A stretch of DNA of 52,110 nucleotides, from positions 1 to 52,110 of IMG/VR virus record IMGVR_UViG_3300047409_000613. The stretch is one strand, 5' to 3'. Positions 22,480 to 29,488 of this stretch are shown here, piece by piece. The DNA comes from a virus. The first letter of the stretch is position 1. Every line of letters begins with the position of its first letter. A program made the position numbers and the translations under genes. The notes under the pieces were generated by a model. The model did no database searches. It saw nothing but the letters and a program-made list of their open reading frames with translations, and was not told the origin of the DNA.

Positions 22480-22527
22480 CGACTGGGGGTCAGGGGGTCG
22501 CTGGTTCGAATCCAGTCATCCCGACCA
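22480..22527 (+). other. 3' half of a tRNA-Pro(GGG) gene (att-like)
   Basis: GA plus the anticodon loop CTGGGGG, 3' stem TCAGG, variable GGGTC, a T arm GCTGG/TTCGAAT/CCAGT, acceptor 3' strand CATCCCG, discriminator A and CCA read perfectly as the 3' half of a tRNA-Pro. The 5' half (CGGGATG and D arm) is missing upstream, so this cannot be a working tRNA. It is the same kind of fragment, and the same length, as the attP core beside int at 1457-1504, but no integrase gene is near. Confidence 0.8.
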
Positions 22528-22662
22528 TTTTTCGCACGAATCGTTGCCGTAAAATTGCCGAATTCGGCGGCTAGGGTTGCTCTGAACGGCTGGACCATCC
22601 GCGCCAGCCTGCCGCCGATTCTTTCCCACCCATTCCGCGGACGCTGCTTGCGGAGGCAGCCC
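22528..22662. other. Non-coding stretch after the tRNA fragment
   Basis: No convincing gene in 135 bp. It starts with an AT-rich run, contains the perfect palindrome GCCGAATTCGGC (22557-22568), and ends in a GGAGG-like sequence before GTG 22663. It could hold a promoter for the next genes or the arm of an old attachment site. Confidence 0.35.
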
Positions 22663-23034
22663 GTGGCGAAGTACTCGGTTCGTATCGTCACCACCTCACC
22701 CGACGGGCCGCCGATCATTTTCGAGGTTCGAAACCTCGCTGAGATCGCCGGGGCATATCAGCGACTCCGGAATGAGGCGCTGGGGCGTGCACACCGGGCC
22801 CAGCAGCGCGCGCGATCGATCGCCGGCGTGACGGCGAAACGCGATGCCCGGCAGCGCGGGGCCGACGGGGACGAGGAGCTGCTCACGGCCTTGAAGGCTC
22901 AACGCGAGAAACACCCCTCGCACTCACTCCGCGCGATTGCCAGCAACCTGGTGTCGCGCTTCGGCAGCCATCATCACAAGAGTCCCGTCGACGCGCTGCG
23001 CAAGCGACTCGCCCGCCTCGAACGCCGAAAGTAG
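22663..23034 (+). CDS. Hypothetical basic protein, 123 aa
   Basis: GTG 22663 with GGAGG nine bases upstream was chosen because the open frame further upstream runs through the tRNA fragment. N-terminal beta segment (KYSVRIVTTSPDGPP), then basic helices (YQRLRNEALGRAHRAQQRARS) and an Arg-rich end. Possibly DNA binding. Family not recognised. Confidence 0.58.
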   Translation: MAKYSVRIVTTSPDGPPIIFEVRNLAEIAGAYQRLRNEALGRAHRAQQRARSIAGVTAKRDARQRGADGDEELLTALKAQREKHPSHSLRAIASNLVSRFGSHHHKSPVDALRKRLARLERRK

Positions 23035-23081
23035 GACGCGCGCCGCGGTTCTGTCCCATCGCGCGTGCTCTACTCCCACAC

Positions 23082-23309
23082 ATGAGCACGACGGTTCAGA
23101 GCGTCACACCCGACAGCCCCCCCGCTCGCATCCTCCGGCGTCCAGTCGTGATCGATCGCGTTGGCGTGAGCTACTCGACGATCTGGCGCATGTACCGGGC
23201 CGGGCAATTCCCCGCGCCGATTCGGGTTTCGGCCCGGATTGTCGGTTGGCGCGAGCGTGACGTCGACGCCTGGATTGCCGCGCGCGAAGAGCGCCGGAGG
23301 ATCGGGTGA
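23082..23309 (+). CDS. AlpA-like regulator
   Basis: 75 aa with the AlpA layout: RRPVVIDRVGVSYSTIWRMY (about 19-38) as helix-turn-helix, GQFPAPIRVSARIVGWRERDVDAWI as the wing and closing helix. AlpA proteins regulate or help excise prophages and satellites. Together with the tRNA fragment upstream it marks a possible mobile-element core. Confidence 0.85.
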   Translation: MSTTVQSVTPDSPPARILRRPVVIDRVGVSYSTIWRMYRAGQFPAPIRVSARIVGWRERDVDAWIAAREERRRIG

Positions 23310-23560
23310 GCGCCGGCGACGACAGCAACCAGGCAGCGGAGCGCGCCGCGATCGCGACGACGTCGCCATGGCTGAACGGCCAGCAGGCAGCAGCCTACGT
23401 GGGGAAGAGCAAGCAATTTCTCTTTCGCGAGATCCACGCCGGCCGGCTGCGCGCGGCTCGTATCGGAGGCCGCGGCGAAATCCTGACGCGCGCCGAATGG
23501 CTCGACGAGTTTGTCCAGGCGCAGGCAATTCCGATCTCGATCAACAGGCGGCGCGCGTAA
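23306..23560 (+). CDS. Excisionase-family helix-turn-helix protein
   Basis: 84 aa from GTG overlapping the AlpA stop. WLNGQQAAAYVGKSKQFLF (about 18-36) and the wing ARIGGRGEILTRAEWLDEF place it in the excisionase/helix-turn-helix-17 family. The tandem pair with AlpA is typical of the start of satellite or plasmid-like replication operons. Confidence 0.82.
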   Translation: MSAGDDSNQAAERAAIATTSPWLNGQQAAAYVGKSKQFLFREIHAGRLRAARIGGRGEILTRAEWLDEFVQAQAIPISINRRRA

Positions 23561-24518
23561 ATGGCCACGCCCAGGCGGCCGTACGTCTCGATTCGGCTCG
23601 GGACGTTCGACGACGCGATCGCCGCCGGCGTCTCGAGCGGCGGCGTGTTACTGCTGGCACGCCTACTGACGCATCGCGACAAGCGCTCGGTCCCTGGGCT
23701 TCTCCGGTCTGGCCTCGCTGGTTTGAGCGAATCACTCGGACAGTCGAAGACGGCGACGCGGCGCGGGCTCATCGAACTCGAACGCGCCCACCTGGTGCGT
23801 CTCGACGCCCCCGCGCGGGTGCTCTATGTGGAGGGCGCGATCGACGCGGATCCCCCGCGGACAGAAAACAGCGTCCGCGGCATGGCGGCCCAGGTGCGCG
23901 AACTGCCGGCGACCTCCCCGGTCACTCTGGCCGTCCGTCGCGCCATCGAGGCCGCGCTCTCGGAAGGCGACAAGGCGTCCGCCTGGCTGGCGACGTGGCG
24001 CGAGCTCGCCGGCCCGGACTCAGGCCCTGACCCAAGCCCTGAGTCAGGGCCTGACCCAGGGCCGGACTCAGGCCCTCACGCGCGCGCGCGTACCACCACC
24101 ACCACCGATCCCGAGATCCGATCCCGAGATCCGAGATCCGAGACCCGCGCGCGCGGCGCTGGCGGGCGAGGGCGGCGCCGGCGACGTCGTCGCGGTGGCG
24201 GCGAAGACCAACGGCACGGGCCTGCGTGAACGCTTCGACGCGTTCTGGCAGGCGTATCCCCGGAAAGTCGCGAAGGATGGCGCGTGGCGCGCCTGGCAGA
24301 AGCGGAAGCCGAGTGCGGAACTGCTGCAGCAGATCGTCGCGGCGCTTGCCTGGCAAGTACACCAGGACACCTGGCTGAAGGACGGCGGCCGCTACATTCC
24401 GCACCCGGCCACGTGGCTCAATGCCGGCCGGTGGCAGGACGAACCGAGCAAGGGCCCGCGGCTGAACGATCGCACGCTCGCGATCGGCCGGGCCGGCGAG
24501 GAGTTTCTCCGATCATGA
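23561..24518 (+). CDS. Replication protein broken by a frameshift in simple repeats
   Basis: The N-terminal part (from ATG 23561) is a winged-helix replication domain (SSGGVLLLARLLTHRD, LAGLSESLGQSKTATRRGLIELE). The C-terminal part, in a frame one base further on, is the typical end of phage replisome organisers: RFDAFWQAYPRKVAKDGAWR, then YIPHPATWLNAGRWQDE, ending at TGA 24518. The frames cross in 24010-24160, which contains imperfect CTGAC repeats, CGCGCGCGCGCG, five ACC and copies of GAGATCC. Unshifted, frame one ends at 24229 as a 222-aa protein with an Arg-rich end. Confidence 0.65.
24030..24160. repeat. Simple-sequence repeats at the frameshift
   Basis: This stretch holds a six-unit CG run, five ACC units and repeated GATCCCGAGATCC/GAGATCC units. 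Loss or gain of a unit whose length is not a multiple of three would change the reading frame of the replication protein. Confidence 0.6.
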
Positions 24519-25186
24519 TCGACGCCGACAAGCCGAGGTTCGTGGAGGCCGTCGGCCGTCTCGCGGTCGCGCTGCGCGAGAAGGACCCCGACGTCGTCAC
24601 GCTGCGTGTGTACTTCGACGGGCTGCGGACCCTCGAGATCGAGCTCGTCGACGCCGCCGCGGAGCGACTGATGAGCGCGGCGTGGTTTCCCAAGGTGAGT
24701 GAATGGCGAGCGGCGGCCGCGAAGATCGAAGGCGAGCGCCGCGCGGCGCAACGCGAGCTGTTACGAAAACTCCCGACGCCAATTTGTGACCGGTGCGCCG
24801 ACACGGGCTGGATCGAACTGGGCGCCGGCGAGACGTTCAAGGGCCACACGGCGACGCGGCGCGCGGAACCCTGCGCGTGTCAACAGGCGCGGCGGCTCGA
24901 GCTGCTCGGCCGGCGACACTGGCCCGCGCTCCCGGCCGGTGCGCCGGCGACAGAGGACCGCGCGTTCACGCGAGCCGAGAGCGCGAGGGCCGTCACCGAG
25001 TTCGAACGCGCCCGCGGCGCGCGGCTCGTGAAGACGATGCCAGAGGATCCGCCGAGACGCGCGCGCAGCGCCACGCAACGCGCGTTTGAGATCGTGCTGC
25101 AGGGCATCGCGGCCCAGGTGAAGCGGGTCGCCGCGGCCGAGGCGGTCGTCGCCACGAAGACAGGGACGGACGGCGACCCACGATGA
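24515..25186 (+). CDS. Helicase-loader-like protein with zinc site
   Basis: 223 aa, ATG overlaps the stop of the replication protein. Residues 1-75 (FVEAVGRLAVALREKDPDVV, AAERLMSAAWFPKVSEWRAAA) match the helical domain of G39P-type replicative-helicase loaders/inhibitors. CDRC (about 91) and CAC (about 125) form a zinc site; the C-terminal half is basic and helical. Following the replication protein directly, a role in loading the host helicase is likely. Confidence 0.72.
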   Translation: MIDADKPRFVEAVGRLAVALREKDPDVVTLRVYFDGLRTLEIELVDAAAERLMSAAWFPKVSEWRAAAAKIEGERRAAQRELLRKLPTPICDRCADTGWIELGAGETFKGHTATRRAEPCACQQARRLELLGRRHWPALPAGAPATEDRAFTRAESARAVTEFERARGARLVKTMPEDPPRRARSATQRAFEIVLQGIAAQVKRVAAAEAVVATKTGTDGDPR

Positions 25187-25413
25187 AGACGGCCGCGACC
25201 GGCGTAGTCGTGCTCTGCGCCGGCCACGTGGTTCGATCGGCGGTCGTCGAACTGCTCGCGGATCTTGAGACCAGAGGCTTCCGGTTCTTCGTCGAGCGCG
25301 GGCGCCTCCTCGTCTCGCCCGCCTCTGAGTTGACGGACTTTGATGATCTCTGTATCCGCGCGAATGTTGACGAGCTGCGCGCCATCGTGCGCGCGTGTGG
25401 AGATCGCCAGTGA
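25183..25413 (+). CDS. TubC-like small domain protein, 76 aa
   Basis: ATG overlaps the previous stop. VVELLADLETRGFRFFVERGRLLVSPASELTDFD follows the pattern of TubC-N-like docking domains that often occur in phage replication operons (LL..L..RG..F.V....L.v.PA..L). Probably mediates a protein contact. Confidence 0.62.
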   Translation: MKTAATGVVVLCAGHVVRSAVVELLADLETRGFRFFVERGRLLVSPASELTDFDDLCIRANVDELRAIVRACGDRQ

Positions 25414-25760
25414 CGGACCAGGTCCGCACGTCCGGCGATCTTCGCGTGCCGTTCACCACGGCGCTCGACGCGTTCAGCGTGCCGGCAGTCGTGACGCCCC
25501 CCGAGGGCACGCCGATCGAGACGCGCGGGATCTGGGTCAGTCCGACGACCGAGAACAGGCCCGGTTCCATCGACCTGAAGCGCCGCGAACCGACGCGGAT
25601 CCTGGCCCTTCCGCTCGCCGACGTGCCGAGCGTGCCACGTGGAACGGCCATCGTGGCGCCCGAGATGGACGGGCTCGAGGCGCGGCGCTGGCGCGTGGAG
25701 GGGTTCGACCGCCTCGAGGTGGACCACGTCCGCGTCATCGTCGCCGAGGGCGCGCCGTGA
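25410..25760 (+). CDS. Paralogue of the head-tail joining protein
   Basis: 116 aa from GTG 25410. It matches the 111-aa product of 34406-34741 almost throughout, about 70% identity by eye: SGDLRVPF..AL.AF.VPA, TRGIWVSP, RREP.R.LALPLADVP and RWRVEGF. The duplicate sits at the end of the early block before terminase, outside the head cluster. N-terminal residues differ (TDQVRT insert). Confidence 0.78.
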   Translation: MTDQVRTSGDLRVPFTTALDAFSVPAVVTPPEGTPIETRGIWVSPTTENRPGSIDLKRREPTRILALPLADVPSVPRGTAIVAPEMDGLEARRWRVEGFDRLEVDHVRVIVAEGAP

Positions 25761-25897
25761 CGCGGACGTACGACGAGGTGCAGGCCGCGGCGGTGCTCAC
25801 CGTGTGCACGTCGTGCCCGATCTGCATCCGCTGCCGACGTCGATTCGATCGTCGAGATTTCGGGGCCCCCAGCGGTGGCCGCGTCCGCTGCGGTTGA
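25757..25897 (+). CDS. Cysteine-rich peptide, 46 aa
   Basis: GTG overlaps the previous stop. CTSCPICIRCRRRF (about 17-30) has four Cys in a row plus one near the end, enough for a small zinc knuckle. Function unknown. Confidence 0.5.
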   Translation: MTRTYDEVQAAAVLTVCTSCPICIRCRRRFDRRDFGAPSGGRVRCG

Positions 25898-25918
25898 GCC
25901 TCAAAGGTTCGGAGGCTC
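25896..25918. terminator. Hairpin after the early operon
   Basis: GAGCCTC (25896-25902) and GAGGCTC (25912-25918) form a perfect 7-bp stem with a nine-base loop, at the end of the early genes. There is no T-tract, so it could be a factor-dependent end or part of a cos site. Confidence 0.35.
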
Positions 25919-26014
25919 CTGTGACTTCTGGGCCCCAGACGGGTGCACGGCAGCGCAGGAATCGTCCACCTTCCAGCTGACATTTAGGGCTAAACCGTAA
26001 CGGGCGGCGCATCG
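25919..26014. other. Intergenic region upstream of terminase (cos candidate)
   Basis: Ninety-six bases without a gene. In lambda-type genomes cos and the small-terminase binding sites lie just upstream of the terminase genes, so this is where I would expect them, but I see no diagnostic cohesive-end sequence. A weak CTGACA/TAACGG promoter-like pair is present with a short spacer. Confidence 0.35.
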
Positions 26015-26581
26015 ATGACGAAGACGAAGGCCAGCGCGCGGCGACGGGCGTCGAAGAAAACCGCGCCCCGAACGCGGTCGAAGCCGCGCGGCCTGTTGAC
26101 GCGCCGGGAGCTCGCGACGCTGCTCGACATGCATCGGCAGACGGTGGTGAAGTGGGAGCAGGAGGGGATGCCGATCGCCGAGCGCGGCTCGCGCGGCCGC
26201 GCGTCGCTCTACCGCGAGGTCGACGTGCGCGCCTGGTTGCAGCTGCGCGCGGAGGCCGCGAAACAGCCGGGCGTCGTCACGGCCCTCCAGGACCGGGCGC
26301 GCAAGGAACGTGCGCAGGCCGCGCTCGCGGAACAGTCGTATCAGATGCGAATGCGTGACCTGCTGCCGCGGGACGAGGTCGAGAAGACGTGGGCCGCCGA
26401 GGTCGCCGCGGTGCGCACGAAGCTGCTCGCGTGGACGACGACGCTGGCCGACCAGGTGCACCGAGTCTCGACGATCGAAGGCCTGCCGGGCGTGGAGCGC
26501 CTGCTCCTGGAAGCGGTGCAGGACGTGTTGCGCGAGCTCACCGATCCCCAGCCACCGGTCCCGGGAGCGCGCGTCGCATGA
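26015..26581 (+). CDS. Terminase small subunit (Nu1-like)
   Basis: 188 aa. Basic N-terminus, then a winged helix at about 28-75 (LLTRRELATLLDMHRQTVVKWEQEG, a Nu1-like recognition motif), then a long helical dimerisation region and a C-terminal segment. It should bind the packaging site and hand DNA to the large subunit, which follows with overlapping start. Confidence 0.85.
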   Translation: MTKTKASARRRASKKTAPRTRSKPRGLLTRRELATLLDMHRQTVVKWEQEGMPIAERGSRGRASLYREVDVRAWLQLRAEAAKQPGVVTALQDRARKERAQAALAEQSYQMRMRDLLPRDEVEKTWAAEVAAVRTKLLAWTTTLADQVHRVSTIEGLPGVERLLLEAVQDVLRELTDPQPPVPGARVA

Positions 26582-28479
26582 TGCCCGCGGTCACCGAGAG
26601 CGAGACCCCCGTCCACGCGCTGCTCGTGCAGGTGCGCGCCGGCTACGCGCCGCCACCGGAGCTCAAGGTGTCCGAATTCGCCGACGAACACATCATCGTC
26701 ACGAGCGGCCCGCTCGCGGGAACCAAGTGGCAGACCGCCTTCGCGCCGTATCAGCGCGGGATCCTCGACGCGTTCCATGAGCCCGGCGTGCAGACCGTCG
26801 TCGTGATGGGCAGCTCGCAGTGGGGCAAGACGGCCTGTGCCGTAAACGTCGTCGCGTACCACATCGCGCACGACCCCTGCCCGATCCTCGTCGTCGAGCC
26901 GACGGTTGAGCCGATGGCGAAGGACTTCGCGCGCAACCGCCTCGAGCCGGTCATCGCCGCGAGCGAGATCCTATCGAAGACCGTCGGCAAGAAACGCGCG
27001 AAGGACGCCTCGAACACCACGCTCGCGAAAACGTTCCGTGGCGGCGCCGTGGCGATCGGCGGCGCGAACTCGTCGGCCTCGCTGGCCGCGCGGTCGGTGC
27101 GCCTACTGATCCTCGACGAGGTCGATCGCTATCCGCCCGAGCTCCCGGGCGAGGGCTCGACGCTCGCGATCGTGATGAAGCGGACGCAAGCCTATCGGCG
27201 GCGCAAGCGCATCCTGATGCTCTCGTCGCCGACGCTCGCGAAGGCGCCGATCCACGTGTGGTTCCTGCGCGGCGATCAGCGCCGTTACTACGTGCCCTGT
27301 CCGTCCTGCGCGCACCTGCATGCATTCGAGTGGAAGCAGGTGCGGTGGACCGACGACGATCCCCTGACGGCGCGTCTGCACTGCCCGGCCTGCGACTACG
27401 GCATCAACGATGCGGAGCGCGTCGCCATCCTCGCGCGCGGCGAGTGGCGGGCCGAGGTGCCGGGCCGGCGCGACAAGGCCATCGTGTCGTTCCACATGTG
27501 GGAGGCGTACTCGCCCCTCTCCTCGCTCAGCGAAATCGTCGGCACCTTCCTCGCGGCGCGCGACAAGCAGAAGGCCGGCGACAAGGCGGAGATGCACACC
27601 TGGCAGAACACCACGCTCGGCGAACCGGTGGAGGCGGACGCCGGCGAAGGCGTCGAGCCCTCGTCGCTCATCCTGCGGCGCGAAGCGTACGGCCCCGACA
27701 TCGACGTGCCGGCGGGCGCCTGCTGTCTGACCATGGGGGTCGACGTCCAGGACGATCGCCTCGAGGCGCTGGTGATCGGGTGGGGCCCGGGCGAAGAGTC
27801 ATGGCTCGTCGATCGGCAGACGCTGCCAGGGGATACGTCGCAGCCCGAGCCCTGGCGCGCGCTCGACGCGCTGCTCGATCGGCCCTATCGGCACGCGCGC
27901 GGCGCCCAGTTGATGATCCACGCGATGTGCATCGACTCGGCGGGCCACCGGACGACGATGGTCTACGACTACGCGGAGGTGAAGGCGGCGCGCCGGGTCT
28001 ATGCGATCATTGGGCGGGACGGCCAGCGGCCGATCGTGTCGTCGCCGTCGCCGAAACGCTGGGGCCGGCACGAGCGCCAGGTCCCGCTCTACACCCTCGG
28101 CGTCGACGCGGCGAAGTCGCTGATCGTCTCGCGCCTCAAGCTCCTCGAAAGAGGCGCGGGCTATGTCCATCTCCCGCACACCGAGTGGTGCGACGAGGAG
28201 CTCGCCGCGCAGCTCGCCAGCGAGAAGCTCGTGACGAAGTGGACCAAGGGCGTGCCGGTGCAGGTCTGGGTCAAGAAGCGGGCGCGCAACGAAGGCCTCG
28301 ACATGTTCGTCTACGCGATCGCGGCGCTGCGGTTGCTGAACCCGCGACTGCCGGCGATGCTCCAGGCGCTGCAGGCCGCGAGCTACGACCCGACCGACAT
28401 GCCGCCGCGCGCGCCCGGCGCCTCGGGCCCGCGGCCGCCGGGTCGGCGTGTCGGGCGCAGCGGGTACCTCGGACGTTGA
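26578..28479 (+). CDS. terL: Terminase large subunit, lambda GpA family
   Basis: 633 aa from ATG 26578 (26581 is also ATG). Adenine-binding and Walker A-like GSSQWGKT (78-85), Walker B LLILDEVD (D180, E181), a zinc-ribbon-like insertion CPSC..CPAC (about 240-280) and a C-terminal nuclease domain with GVDVQDDRLE (about 383-392). The order of motifs is that of the GpA family, which cuts cos sites and pumps DNA into the prohead. Confidence 0.93.
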   Translation: MMPAVTESETPVHALLVQVRAGYAPPPELKVSEFADEHIIVTSGPLAGTKWQTAFAPYQRGILDAFHEPGVQTVVVMGSSQWGKTACAVNVVAYHIAHDPCPILVVEPTVEPMAKDFARNRLEPVIAASEILSKTVGKKRAKDASNTTLAKTFRGGAVAIGGANSSASLAARSVRLLILDEVDRYPPELPGEGSTLAIVMKRTQAYRRRKRILMLSSPTLAKAPIHVWFLRGDQRRYYVPCPSCAHLHAFEWKQVRWTDDDPLTARLHCPACDYGINDAERVAILARGEWRAEVPGRRDKAIVSFHMWEAYSPLSSLSEIVGTFLAARDKQKAGDKAEMHTWQNTTLGEPVEADAGEGVEPSSLILRREAYGPDIDVPAGACCLTMGVDVQDDRLEALVIGWGPGEESWLVDRQTLPGDTSQPEPWRALDALLDRPYRHARGAQLMIHAMCIDSAGHRTTMVYDYAEVKAARRVYAIIGRDGQRPIVSSPSPKRWGRHERQVPLYTLGVDAAKSLIVSRLKLLERGAGYVHLPHTEWCDEELAAQLASEKLVTKWTKGVPVQVWVKKRARNEGLDMFVYAIAALRLLNPRLPAMLQALQAASYDPTDMPPRAPGASGPRPPGRRVGRSGYLGR

Positions 28480-28492
28480 GCAGGAGACCCAC

Positions 28493-28717
28493 ATGATCAC
28501 CCGGCGAGGATTCCTCACACTGCTGCCTGGTCCGCTGCTCACGCGGCTCCCGGCGCGCCTTCCGCAACGCGTCCCGCCGGCTGCCATCACCGTGCCGCAT
28601 GTGGGCGTGCGCGAAGTCACGATCCATCTCGACGACCGCCAACTGGTGCACGTCTGCTTCGACGCCGCCGGGGGCCGGCTGCCGGCGGACCTGGTGAAGG
28701 AGATCCTGAGGCCGTGA
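28493..28717 (+). CDS. Small protein with secretion-like N-terminus, 74 aa
   Basis: ATG 28493 with AGGAG eight bases before. The N-terminus TRRGFLTLLPGPLL resembles a Tat signal (RRxFL then hydrophobic). The rest (VREVTIHLDDRQLVHVCFD) is a small beta unit. Its place between terminase and gpW-like genes suggests a head role, and the resemblance to a Tat signal may be chance. Confidence 0.55.
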   Translation: MITRRGFLTLLPGPLLTRLPARLPQRVPPAAITVPHVGVREVTIHLDDRQLVHVCFDAAGGRLPADLVKEILRP

Positions 28718-28920
28718 TGTCCCCGCTGACCGACAAGCAGCGGCGCGTCTTCGCGTTGGCGGTCCGCTACCACGCGATCGCGGAGGAACCCTGCAGCACC
28801 AGCTGGCTGGCGCGCCGGCTCCACCGGCACCGAGCCACCATTCGCGGGCACGCCCTCGCGATCGTGAAAAAGGGCTGGGCGAGCCGCAATACGCCGGCCT
28901 TCCGCGGCCTCCACCTATAA
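28717..28920 (+). CDS. Winged-helix-like small protein, 67 aa
   Basis: ATG 28717 shares one base with the previous stop. LTDKQRRVFALAVRYHAIAE and SWLARRLHRHRATIRGHALAIV read like the N-terminal DNA-binding domain of LexA-type regulators. A DNA-binding role in the packaging region is possible. Confidence 0.6.
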   Translation: MSPLTDKQRRVFALAVRYHAIAEEPCSTSWLARRLHRHRATIRGHALAIVKKGWASRNTPAFRGLHL

Positions 28921-29001
28921 GCCCGGATCCGGCTTACACCGGATACCCACACTTTTTGCGGTCTATCCCGGGCGCGCGCGTTCTGCCACGCTCACGCCAC
29001 C
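28921..29001. other. Short intergenic hairpin region
   Basis: ATCCGG (28927-28932) and CCGGAT (28939-28944) form a stem with a six-base loop, and five T follow eight bases later. Too far apart for a standard terminator; no gene here. Confidence 0.3.
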
Positions 29002-29241
29002 ATGACGCCCCAGACCCGCGACCAGCTCCTCGGCAAGCAGACGGCCAACACGGCCGCCCTGGACAAGCTCAAGGCCGAGGTCGCCGAGATTTCGAAGAAC
29101 GCCCCCGCGGCCCGCTCGCAGGCGCAGAACGACCGCCTCCAGGCGATCGAGAAAGAGCGCCAGGCCCTGGTGGAGGAGGCCGAGACGATCGCGGCCGACC
29201 TCGCCAAGCTGCCGGCGGCGGACCCGAAGAAGGCCAAGTAG
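29002..29241 (+). CDS. Coiled-coil protein, 79 aa
   Basis: Almost all charged helix with heptads (LDKLKAEVAEISKNA, then LQAIEKERQALVEEAETI). Ends in Lys/Ala. Located before the gpW-like gene; possibly a scaffold or head accessory. No ribosome site is obvious. Confidence 0.62.
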   Translation: MTPQTRDQLLGKQTANTAALDKLKAEVAEISKNAPAARSQAQNDRLQAIEKERQALVEEAETIAADLAKLPAADPKKAK

Positions 29242-29248
29242 GGGCTGC

Positions 29249-29488
29249 GTGCCCCCGATCCCGTATACCGCGGACGAGCTCCGGGACCGGATCCGGACGC
29301 TCGAGGATGGCCTGCTCCAGGTCGCCAAGGGCGTGCAGTTCGCGGACCGGGGCGTGACGTACAACTCGGCGGCCGAGATCCGCGAACGGATCGACTACTT
29401 CTCGGGCCAGCTCACGCAATTGACCAGCGGCGCCAGCGTGGTGCCGCGGTCCAAGCAAACCCTCGGCGTCTCGAGGAACGGGTTCTGA
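29249..29488 (+). CDS. Head-tail joining protein, gpW-like
   Basis: 79 aa from GTG 29249. The pattern TADELRDRIRTLEDGLLQVAKG and GVTYNSAAEIRERIDYFSGQL matches gpW, which binds below the portal to prepare the tail attachment surface. Small size and place just before the portal fit. Confidence 0.78.
   Translation: MPPIPYTADELRDRIRTLEDGLLQVAKGVQFADRGVTYNSAAEIRERIDYFSGQLTQLTSGASVVPRSKQTLGVSRNGF

Noticed and set aside
22480-22527. A functional phage tRNA-Pro
   Set aside because: No CGGGATG acceptor strand or D arm in the preceding bases, and the 5' anticodon stem does not pair.
22477-22662. N-terminal extension of the 123-aa gene through the tRNA fragment
   Set aside because: The peptide in this part is the standard translation of a tRNA T arm, and GTG 22663 has a ribosome site.
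28921-29001. Rho-independent terminator after the winged-helix gene
   Set aside because: The stem is only six pairs and the T run is eight bases away, inside the late operon.
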